From: Limnobacter sp. | GTDB lineage: Bacteria > Pseudomonadota > Gammaproteobacteria > Burkholderiales > Burkholderiaceae_B | DNA length: 6,925 nt | Direction of reading: 5' to 3' | Assembly: GCA_012032215.1 (NCBI GenBank) | Contig: JAAURO010000090.1 | Span: 1 to 6,925 of the forward strand | Shown: positions 1-5,791 of the stretch, piece by piece | Layout of the letters: the number at the start of each line of letters is the position of its first letter | Position numbering within the stretch: the first letter of the stretch is position 1 | Made by a program: the position numbers and the translations under genes | The notes under the pieces: model-generated | The model's database searches: none | What the model saw: the letters and a program-made list of their open reading frames with translations, nothing else | Told to the model about the DNA's origin: nothing

Positions 1-261
1 GCCAGGTCCACGTGTGCCGTGTTTGTTCACGAGTTGAGACACCATGCGGTTTACGCTGTTTGCGTCTTGCACGTCGCATTCCGAAAAATCGATTTCCAGC
101 CCTTGGCTTATGGCCTGTTGCACGGCGTGTTCACCTTTTGTGGTGTCACGACCGCACACTGTAACCCGCGCGCCTTCGCGTGCTGCCGCCAGGGCGACTT
201 CGAGGCCAATGCCTTGGGTGCCACCGGTAACCAACAATACTTTTTTGGTAAAACGCATCAT
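1..261 (-). CDS. Short-chain dehydrogenase/reductase (SDR), N-terminal part, cut by window edge
   Basis: Reading leftward from ATG at 261, the frame stays open for 87 codons to the window edge, so the 3' end is missing. The protein begins MMRFTKKVLLVTGGTQGIGL. It has the Rossmann beta1 strand and the glycine-rich TGxxxGIG cofactor motif (TGGTQGIG, residues 12-19), then the ARVTVCGRD strand-loop near residues 31-39, where an Arg after the second strand usually favours NADP(H). The ECDVQDANSV stretch near residues 61-70 is the usual third-strand acidic motif of classical SDRs. The catalytic Tyr-x-x-x-Lys lies beyond the window. Start: AGGAA lies just upstream of two adjacent ATGs (261 and 258), and either could be used. 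It follows the flavin reductase gene by 57 nt on the same strand, so it is probably the third gene of the operon. The substrate is unknown; a ketoreductase role in the same pathway is inference. Confidence 0.85.
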   Translation of the reverse strand, partial: MMRFTKKVLLVTGGTQGIGLEVALAAAREGARVTVCGRDTTKGEHAVQQAISQGLEIDFSECDVQDANSVNRMVSQLVNKHGTRGPG

Positions 262-318
262 AAAAATTCCTGTTGTTTTGCTGTTGTTTGTTTGTGTGTT
301 GCCTAAAAACAGGCAGGG

Positions 319-1481
319 TTATTCAGGGCGCTTGTATTTGGGGTTTACGCAGCAATACACGCGCTGGTAGCGTGGGTTGTATTTGTCTTTAAAGCATTTT
401 CCGTCCCACAGGCACCAGTTAATCTGATCGCGTTTGCCGCTGAGTGTTTTGGTGATGAGGTCGTTGTCGGCAAACAAGGCACGGGCCATGCCTACAAAAT
501 CGGCCACGCCGTTGGCCAGAATTTCTTCTGCCTGTTCTACAGAGCGCACCAGCCCCGCAAAGCCTACTGGCACGGTGGAGTAGCTTTTAATGGTTTTGGT
601 GGCCCCCTGCAAGACTGCGCTTACCTCAGGTGAGTCGCCGGTAAGCACTGAAAAAGTGTCGGCCACGCAAATGGAAGTTTCGATTAAATCCATGCCTGCC
701 TGTTCGTACAGCGGAATCAGGTGTTCGAAATCGCTTGCGATGGTGCCTTGCCTGGCCCAGGTAGTCATCAATACCCAAGCGCACGCTGAGAATGGTGTCT
801 GGCGATATTTTTGCACGAATGGCTTGAATGACTTCCAGCAAAAGCCGCCCGCGGGCTATGGCATCGCCGCCGTATTGGTCGGTACGCAAATTGGTGGCGG
901 GCGATTGAAAACTTCCCAGTAAATAGCCATTGGAAGCCTGAAGTTGAATCAGGCGCGTGCCCGACAACTCTGCCAGACGTGCCGATTCGGCAAACATGGG
1001 CTTTAACGAGCTCGATGTCCTGCAGGGTCATGGCCCGCACGCGGTAGCGTGAGTCTTTTTTCTTCAGTGCTGCGCAGGGTACTGCACTGGGCGTCAGCAT
1101 TTCCTTGCCGCGCGTGTAGGTGGTTACACCTTGCCCGCCATAATGCTGAAGTTGCACGCCAACCAGGGCAGAAGACTGCTGTGCGCGCTGCACAATTTTT
1201 TGCAAGGACAATGCCTGTTTTTCATTGTACAGACGCAAGCCGTTGGGTTGCAGTATTGAATCCTGTGAAACCGAGGCATTGCTGAGTATTAAAAAGCCAC
1301 ATTCGCCTTCGACAATGCCGCTGTAAAATTCGTACAGTTCGTCTGAAAAAGTGCCATCGCGGTTTGCAAGGTCGAGGCCCATGGGGGCAAAAAACAAGCG
1401 GTTCTTGATGGTGTGACCACGCACCTTCATGGGCGACAACACACGCTTGAATTGCATGCGTACGGGTGATTCAATGTCCAT
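319..1481 (-). pseudogene. Old yellow enzyme-type NADH:flavin oxidoreductase, two frameshifts
   Basis: Three reading frames join end to end into one flavin-dependent OYE/FadH-like TIM barrel. Piece 1 (1481 to about 996) gives residues 1-162, with SPMKVRGHTIKNRLFFAPMG and GVQLQHYGGQG. Piece 2 (about 994 to 752) gives NGYLLGSFQSP, TNLRTDQYGG and SVRLGIDDYLG. Piece 3 (750 to 319) gives the phosphate-binding end (VPVGFAGLV, GVADFVGMARAL) and a Cys-rich tail. Removing one base near 995 and one near 751 gives exactly 387 codons (386 aa), right for the FMN domain alone without FadH's C-terminal FAD/NADPH domain. Family members reduce C=C bonds of enones or dienoyl-CoA with NAD(P)H. Oddities: the active-site pair usually read as H-x-x-N/H appears as Q-x-x-N (Q181, N184), and the Fe-S cysteine motif is incomplete (Cys356, 362, 376, 377). 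The start at 1481 has AGGA about 6 nt upstream. It lies 43 nt downstream of the AfsA-like gene. As written it cannot make full-length protein. Confidence 0.88.
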
Positions 1482-1524
1482 TTTTTCCTGGAAACGGGGG
1501 GGCAGGGCGGATTAAGAAGCGTAC

Positions 1525-2790
1525 TCATGCCACGCTTTTCTGGGCTTCGGTGCCTCTGGAGCTGATGCCTTCTGTAGGTTCAGCCAGCATTTCATCCGGT
1601 TGAATCAAAAAGCAGTCCATTTTCACAAATTCTTTAAACCTGGCCTCTGCACCCTTGTTCCAGTCGGTTATGTGCACTACCAGTGAGCCTTCTTTTCTTC
1701 TGGGGTCGTCGGGGGCAAAGGTTCCGCTGCCTGCAATCATGCCAAAGTGCTGGGTAAAAAGATGAAATTTGCAATTGCCCTCCAGACTGGCGGATTCACC
1801 CAAATCGGAGACTTGCACAATAAGCGCACTGGAAGACAGCACCGAAAGCACGCCATCGAAAAACCGGCCACATGCGCTGTGCAGAAGAGCACTGGTTTTG
1901 GTTTCGTTGCAAATCGTGGAAAACGCATCGGTGGCTGGTGGTTTTGTACTTCTGAGCTTTTTGAAGAGCTTGTTGCTTACCAGTGTGCCGGTCATTTCAA
2001 TGGTGCAGGCGGGCATGTCGCGTTGTATAAAAGTGGCCCGCAGGTGTTGTGTTTCCCGCAGTGCACCATCCACAATTCGGGTGAGAGTTTCAACCTGAAC
2101 AAAGAGCGGGTAATTGGATTGCAGATAATTACCGAATTCACAGTTAAAGCTTAAAATGGATATATTGACAGATTCGCGCGTGTGGTGGTTGAAGCGGTAA
2201 AAATGTGCGTAAAAAGCTTGCCGTGCAATTTCCATGAGCATGATTCCCGGAATGTGCTCGTGCCTTTTTCCGTAAAAATAGTAATGCTTGGTGTCGTTGA
2301 ATACTGTGCAATGAAAAACAGGGGGGCGGGCAATATTCGCGAGTTTGTCGAAAGCGAGCGATGCACGGTACCGCGCATACTCTGGCAGGGTGTTGCCGCT
2401 GAGCACGCGTTGTATTTCATTGAGCGTTTGTTCAGGAATGTCGCTGACTTGCAGCACGTAGCCGCTGTCGGTTTGCGCGTAGCAGGATTCAATCCAGCCC
2501 GCAGTTCGTGGACTGGCTTCGCCGAACCCTTCCAGTGCGGATTTAAACTTCCACGGAATGTTTTTGAGACAGTAGGTTTTACTGCCTGTGTTTTGAGCGG
2601 TTGCCACCTCACGGTAGCAGTCGAGAATGGCTGAAAAATCGGCTTCATCCAGATCAGAAAGGTGCTGCGGCTCTGTATGAAAAAAAACGGGCAAAGCGCC
2701 TCTGCAATTGACCAAAAAAACATCGTCCTGCCGGTGTTTGTGAACTACCGCGGTAGAGGCTTTGTTGCAAGGTTGATCATAAAACTTCAT
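1525..2790 (-). CDS. AfsA-type hotdog-domain protein (putative butenolide/butyrolactone synthase-like)
   Basis: Intact 421-residue protein. The clearest feature is an A-factor biosynthesis (AfsA) hotdog repeat around residues 155-270. FHCTVFNDTKHYYFYGKRHE leads into HIPGIMLMEIARQAFYAHF, matching the family pattern of a His/Pro loop before a central helix with E-x-x-R-Q (E187, R190, Q191). In Streptomyces, AfsA joins a beta-ketoacyl chain from ACP to dihydroxyacetone phosphate, giving a butenolide phosphate. The N-terminal ~150 residues may hold the degenerate first hotdog repeat. The C-terminal ~120 residues (from about SACGRFFDGVL) are not explained by AfsA and make it longer than the roughly 300 aa typical of that family; a PilZ-like barrel is possible but weak. 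Start: the frame stays open to 2925, but ATG 2790 has GGAG 7 nt upstream and begins MKFYDQPCNK, so it is preferred. It is probably first in an operon with the flavin reductase and SDR. The precise reaction here is inferred. Confidence 0.8.
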   Translation of the reverse strand: MKFYDQPCNKASTAVVHKHRQDDVFLVNCRGALPVFFHTEPQHLSDLDEADFSAILDCYREVATAQNTGSKTYCLKNIPWKFKSALEGFGEASPRTAGWIESCYAQTDSGYVLQVSDIPEQTLNEIQRVLSGNTLPEYARYRASLAFDKLANIARPPVFHCTVFNDTKHYYFYGKRHEHIPGIMLMEIARQAFYAHFYRFNHHTRESVNISILSFNCEFGNYLQSNYPLFVQVETLTRIVDGALRETQHLRATFIQRDMPACTIEMTGTLVSNKLFKKLRSTKPPATDAFSTICNETKTSALLHSACGRFFDGVLSVLSSSALIVQVSDLGESASLEGNCKFHLFTQHFGMIAGSGTFAPDDPRRKEGSLVVHITDWNKGAEARFKEFVKMDCFLIQPDEMLAEPTEGISSRGTEAQKSVA

Positions 2791-2797
2791 CTGTTTA

Positions 2798-2801
2798 CTC
2801 C
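2798..2801 (-). promoter_or_regulatory. Ribosome binding site of the AfsA-like gene
   Basis: GGAG on the minus strand with a 7-nt spacer to the ATG at 2790. It sets the start inside a frame that is open up to 2925, where an upstream ATG lacks a comparable site. Confidence 0.6.
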
Positions 2802-2819
2802 ACAAGGTGTAGAACATCA

Positions 2820-2850
2820 GTTTTGCCGCTGCAACAAACATCGGCAAAAC
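2820..2850. promoter_or_regulatory. Perfect 9-bp inverted repeat in the leader of the AfsA-like gene
   Basis: GTTTTGCCG (2820-2828) and CGGCAAAAC (2842-2850) are perfect inverted copies separated by 13 nt. They lie 30-60 nt upstream of the AfsA-like start codon and downstream of the predicted promoter. It could be an operator for a dimeric repressor or an RNA hairpin in the 5' leader. There is no following T-run on the minus strand, so it is not an obvious terminator. The half-site core TTTTGC/GCAAAA recurs upstream (2894-2899, 3023-3028, 3035-3040), which favours a protein-binding site. The binding factor is unknown. Confidence 0.5.
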
Positions 2851-2986
2851 CGAAACGTAAAATGGCGGTTTGCGATGACATGTTTCTTGAAGCGCAAAAC
2901 GCACCAATACACGCCAACTCGCCATAAGGCGAATAAAGCACTTTAGATTGAGGCCGTGGTTGGCTTAAACAGGTGAAATCCGGCTT

Positions 2987-3016
2987 TTTATAACGCTCGG
3001 TGCGCACAAATGTAAA
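2987..3016 (-). promoter_or_regulatory. Sigma70-like promoter for the AfsA-like/OYE/SDR operon
   Basis: On the minus strand, TTTACA (3016-3011) and TATAAA (2992-2987) are separated by 18 bp, each one mismatch from consensus. Transcription would begin near 2980 and give a leader of about 190 nt that contains the 9-bp inverted repeat at 2820-2850. An inverted repeat TTTTGC-n6-GCAAAA at 3023-3040 lies just upstream of the -35 box. No equally good promoter was found closer to the gene. The rest of the 399-nt intergenic region (2791-3189) shows no convincing gene. Confidence 0.5.
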
Positions 3017-3189
3017 TACAAATTTTGCTGCAATGCAAAAAGTACCTTGCCTCACTCCAAAACTGGTCGTAACGCAACTTCGTCTACTCAGCGTGCCGGA
3101 AGCGAATTGCCCATTTTTTGGCCCATATTGATAAATCTTGCAACTTTTTTGAACCCGGTATTTGCACACCCAACAGCCAGGTACTTCTC

Positions 3190-4645
3190 ATGATGAATTC
3201 TGTAACCACCGATTTACGCCCAATGATAGAAAACCACACCTTCGATGAAATCAAGGTAGGCGACACTGCACATTTGGTACGTGAGTTAAAGCCCGAAGAC
3301 ATTCAGCTTTTCGCGGCCATGTCGGGCGATGTAAACCCTGCCCACGTAGACCCTGAATACGCCAAAAACACGCAATTTCACGGCATTATTGCGCATGGCA
3401 ATGTGGGGCGGCGCGTTAATTTCCACGGTGCTGGGCACCGAATATCCGGGGCCGGGTACTATTTATCTGGGCCAAAACCTGCGCTTTTTAAAGCCGGTAC
3501 ACATTGGCGACAGCATAGATGTGCGGCTTACTGTGGCGCAAAAAGACGAACACAAGCACCACATTACTTTTGATTGCCGCTGCACCAACCAGAATGGCGA
3601 AGACGTGATTACCGGCAGCGCTTTTGTGCTGGCTCCCACCGAGAAAGTACGGCGTGTCAGAATGGCGCCCATGCAGGTTCGGCTTTCCGACCGAACCTTG
3701 CAGCACAGGCAGCTGTTGGCACTGGTAAAGGAGTTACCCCCCATCACCGTGGCCGTGGTTCACCCTTGCAGCGAAGAGGCCTTGCAGGGTGCCTGTTTTG
3801 ACACGGCGTTTCATGCCACGCAGCCTGCTGTGGCGCAGGCCTGTGCACTGCCTCGGGAAATCACGCAGGCAGGCGTGCGGCGCTATGGCTTCCATGGCTT
3901 GTCGTACGAGTACATTGCTACCCAGCTGCCACATGTTGTGGGGCTTAAGGCGGGTGGGAGAGTGGTGGTTGCCCACTTGGGCAACGGGGCCAGTTTGTGT
4001 GCCATGGTGGATGGCAAAAGTGTGGCCTCTACCATGGGGTTTTCTGCGCTGGAAGGTTTGGTGATGGGCACGCGCTGTGGTTCTCTGGACCCGGGCGTGG
4101 TGTTGTATTTGCTGCAAGCGTTGCACATGAGCCCACAGGCTGTCAGCGATTTGCTGTACAGGCAGTCTGGCTTGCTGGGTGTGTCGGGCATCAGCCACGA
4201 CATGCAGGTGTTGCTGGCCAGCGGCCACCCCCATGCTGCGCAAGCCATCGATTTGTTTGTGTACCGGATTGTGCGCGAAATTGGTGGGTTGGCTGCGGCC
4301 ATGGGTGGGCTGGATGCCTTGGTGTTTACCGCTGGCATTGGCGAACATGCAGCGCCAATTCGCCAGAAAATCTGCCAAGGATGCAGCTGGTTGGGGGCCA
4401 GGATAGACCCTGCTGCGAATGCTGCCAATCTTGCCGCAAGCAAAGCCCTTGGCCAATCGAGAGACCCTGGCGCTGCAAAAGGCTCCAGCGCAGCGAACCC
4501 CCCTGGCGCTGTAAAACACCCCGGCGCTGCAAAAGCACCCAAGCAGATCCACTTGCCGGAAAGTGCGCTTCAGTTGTTCGTAATTCCCACCGATGAAGAG
4601 CAAATGCTGGCTTTGCACGCAGCGCAGGCTGTTTTTGGGGCTTAA
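3190..4645 (+). pseudogene. Deletion-fused, frameshifted MaoC / phosphate acetyltransferase / acetate kinase remnant
   Basis: Three identifiable parts lie in order. First, a MaoC hydratase hotdog (about residues 10-155, frame corrected): FDEIKVGD, the hydratase motif FAAMSGDVNPAHVD, then IAHG-MWGGALIS and FDCRCTNQNGEDVITG. One extra A near 3400 breaks the frame at the IAHG/MWGG boundary. Second, a linker and the opening strand of a Pta domain (LPPITVAVVHPC, about residues 182-193), as in bifunctional enoyl-CoA hydratase/phosphate acetyltransferases. Third, from about 3794, the acetate kinase core and C-terminus: FDTAFHATQP, RRYGFHGLSYEYIA, AHLGNGAS, MGTRCGSLDPG, GLLGVSGISHDM, FTAGIGEH and IPTDEEQ. 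Nearly all of Pta and the acetate kinase N-terminal domain (including the conserved Asn and Arg that serve catalysis) are absent, so neither acetyl-phosphate enzyme can work. Removing one base gives 485 codons. The start is ATG 3190 or 3193, with AGGT upstream. A four-copy 18-bp repeat lies near the end. Confidence 0.88.
4466..4537 (+). repeat. Four 18-bp tandem repeats encoding a hexapeptide in acetate kinase
   Basis: Units begin at 4466, 4484, 4502 and 4520, on the theme CCTGGCGCTGCAAAAGGC. The second copy is strongly diverged. In frame they encode PGAAKG, SSAANP, PGAVKH and PGAAKA. They sit between the DPAANAANLAASK segment and the conserved C-terminal IPTDEEQ motif, where ordinary acetate kinases have a much shorter connection, so this is an inserted Ala/Pro/Lys-rich linker. 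Being in frame, it probably arose by slippage while the gene was still selected. Confidence 0.85.
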
Positions 4646-4703
4646 CTGAAAAACCACAGCAAGCCACAACCCACAGTGCCAGGGCAAGAAAAAACGGCAA
4701 AAC

Positions 4704-4771
4704 CTATGCCATATTACATTTTTTCCGCTATAAGCCGAAGGCTATGCCACTTTTTAGTTTTTCAGCTATAA
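4704..4771. repeat. Imperfect 30-bp direct repeat, 38-bp period, upstream of the toxin-antitoxin operon
   Basis: Copy 1 (4704-4733) and copy 2 (4742-4771) both start CTATGCCA and end TTC-C/A-GCTATAA, with a T-rich middle. By eye, 24 of 30 positions match. They lie 72-139 nt upstream of brnT in otherwise featureless DNA (4646-4842). Function unknown: spaced binding sites or a remnant of a repetitive element are possible. Confidence 0.6.
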
Positions 4772-4807
4772 CTTCACTTTTGCTCTAGCGCAAACGTTCG
4801 CATTGGA

Positions 4808-4836
4808 TTGACTGTTTTTTTAAATGTACATACAAT
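4808..4836 (+). promoter_or_regulatory. Sigma70-like promoter of brnTA
   Basis: TTGACT (4808-4813) and TACAAT (4831-4836) have an ideal 17-bp spacing, each one mismatch from consensus. The predicted transcription start is about 4842-4844, which coincides with the brnT ATG at 4843. The -10 box lies inside the palindrome at 4826-4840. Confidence 0.7.
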
Positions 4837-4840
4837 GTAC
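4826..4840. promoter_or_regulatory. Palindromic operator overlapping the brnTA -10 box
   Basis: GTACAT-ACA-ATGTAC is a perfect 6-bp inverted repeat with a 3-bp centre. It covers the -10 box and ends 2 nt before the brnT start. Ribbon-helix-helix antitoxins such as BrnA bind palindromes in their own promoters, so this is the expected autoregulatory site. Bound protein would block RNA polymerase. Confidence 0.65.
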
Positions 4841-4842
4841 TG

Positions 4843-5130
4843 ATGATCAAGTTCGAGTGGGATCCCCATAAAGGGGCAACAAATAAGTTAAAACATGGGG
4901 TTGGCTTCGAAGAAGCGCAGTCTGTGTTTTACGATGAGTACGCAATTCAATTTTATGATGAAGCGCATTCAGAACAAGAGGATCGGTTCCTTATGCTTGG
5001 CCTGAGTAATCAATCTCGAGTTCTTCTTGTTTGCCATTGCGAGCGTGCAGACGGTGAAATAATCCGAATTATCTCGGCCCGCAAAGCGACCAATACGGAG
5101 CGCAAACACTACAAAGGTGGTGAGCAATGA
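4843..5130 (+). CDS. brnT: BrnT family toxin (type II toxin-antitoxin, ribonuclease)
   Basis: This 95-residue protein matches the BrnT/DUF497 family over its full length: opening KFEWDPHKGATNKLKHGVGF, then FEEAQSVFYDE, the DRFLMLGLS strand, and the C-terminal block RIISARKAT followed by ER-x-x-Y (residues 75-90). BrnT has a RelE-like fold and cleaves RNA to stop growth; the partner BrnA binds and neutralises it. The toxin comes first, the usual order for this family. Its stop overlaps the antitoxin start by four bases (ATGA at 5127-5130), giving translational coupling. The start at 4843 matches family N-termini but has no ribosome binding site, and the predicted transcription start falls on it, so the message is probably leaderless. 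No frameshift or damage is seen, in contrast to neighbouring metabolic genes. Confidence 0.93.
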   Translation: MIKFEWDPHKGATNKLKHGVGFEEAQSVFYDEYAIQFYDEAHSEQEDRFLMLGLSNQSRVLLVCHCERADGEIIRIISARKATNTERKHYKGGEQ

Positions 5131-5351
5131 AAGCAGAATACGATCTTTCAAAAATGAAGTCGCGTAAAAACCCTTACGCCTCAAAACTGAAAAAGTCAGT
5201 GACAATTCGTTTAAGTGAAGATGTCATTTCTTATTTTAAAGAGATGGCAGACGAGAAGGGGGTTCCCTATCAAAGCCTTATCAACTTATACCTTCGCGAC
5301 TGTGTTGCGCGACATCGTAAAATCGATATTTCCTGGCAGGTCAAGTCTTAA
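5127..5351 (+). CDS. brnA: BrnA family antitoxin (ribbon-helix-helix)
   Basis: A 74-residue basic protein. The N-terminus (KMKSRKNPYASKLKK) is the flexible BrnA-type segment. Residues 24-60 form a ribbon-helix-helix unit: the beta strand SVTIRLSEDV, the helix ISYFKEMADEKG, then VPYQSLINLYLRDCV. It would neutralise BrnT by direct binding, and as a dimer of RHH units repress the shared promoter, most likely at the palindrome 4826-4840. Unlike the toxin it has a Shine-Dalgarno sequence (AGGTGGTGAG, inside the end of brnT), so it can be initiated well on its own and in excess. The ATG overlaps the brnT stop. The alternative of an orphan RHH regulator is ruled out by the adjacent BrnT. Confidence 0.92.
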   Translation: MKAEYDLSKMKSRKNPYASKLKKSVTIRLSEDVISYFKEMADEKGVPYQSLINLYLRDCVARHRKIDISWQVKS

Positions 5352-5368
5352 GGAGCCGCCAAGAAGTT

Positions 5369-5689
5369 TTGCCCTCCGGCACAATGCCTTGTAGCCCCGC
5401 GGGTAGTAACCCAGCAGCCCCATCGCTTTTTCCAGCAAGCGCTGGTCAACTGGCAGATGGGCTAGCAGACGCACTGCCACAACCCCACAAGCTGCAACAT
5501 GACCTGAATCCACAGGAGCAGCGCCGAGCTCTTGCAGCGCAAATCTTGGGAACAGTACTACAGAATGCACAATCTTTGCCTTTTCCTTTATCAATTACTG
5601 ACAAAATGAGAACAGCAAGGCTTTTGGCAGCAATGGCTCGGCACTTCAGTTTGACAGCAAAAAACTGCAAAACGATGCCGATTTATTGA
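5369..5689 (+). CDS. Uncertain small ORF downstream of brnA, no recognised family
   Basis: An open frame of up to 106 residues from TTG 5369, or 101 residues from ATG 5384. AAGGAG lies at 5350-5355, over the brnA stop codon, but its spacing to either start is long (13 or 28 nt). The N-terminal ~35 residues are Pro/Ala/Ser-rich. The rest looks helical (LNPQEQRRALAAQILGTVL, DKMRTARLLAAMARHF), with no signal peptide or membrane segment. It is not recognised. It could be a third gene in the brnTA transcript, a degraded gene fragment, or non-coding. Part of 5350-5500 also reads plausibly on the opposite strand, so the coding strand is unsure. Positions 5690-5791 hold nothing I can identify. Confidence 0.3.
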   Translation: MPSGTMPCSPAGSNPAAPSLFPASAGQLADGLADALPQPHKLQHDLNPQEQRRALAAQILGTVLQNAQSLPFPLSITDKMRTARLLAAMARHFSLTAKNCKTMPIY

Positions 5690-5791
5690 AGTTATTACGG
5701 CTGTGGCAAACGCGTGAGGATCGTTAGCGCGACCTGATATTCGATATGGTAGCTAATTCGTTATTTTGGACAAATTTCGTCTAACCCGGCT

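Noticed and set aside
2151..2723. 190-codon minus frame and 150-codon plus frame (2182-2634) over the AfsA-like gene
   Set aside because: They overlap an intact gene with a clear domain; composition is erratic and there is no ribosome binding site.
2919..2932. Short hairpin TCGCC-ATAA-GGCGA
   Set aside because: Only 5-bp arms and no T-run; too weak to call a terminator or operator.
1791..3045. CRISPR array, tRNA or rRNA
   Set aside because: No regularly spaced identical repeats and no cloverleaf or rRNA-like stretch found here or elsewhere in the window.
2795..3169. 124-codon minus-strand frame in the divergent intergenic region
   Set aside because: Covers the predicted promoter and the inverted repeat; Cys/Ser/Arg-rich with no family features.
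3883..4542. 219-codon minus-strand frame rich in Ala/Pro
   Set aside because: Antisense to acetate kinase and its GC-rich repeats; no start context or motifs.
3734..4687. 317-codon open frame on the minus strand opposite acetate kinase
   Set aside because: It is the shadow of a strongly recognisable acetate kinase; its His/Gln-rich sequence has no family look.
4646..4703. Possible terminator after the acetate kinase remnant
   Set aside because: A-rich and T-rich runs are present but no convincing GC stem precedes a T-run.
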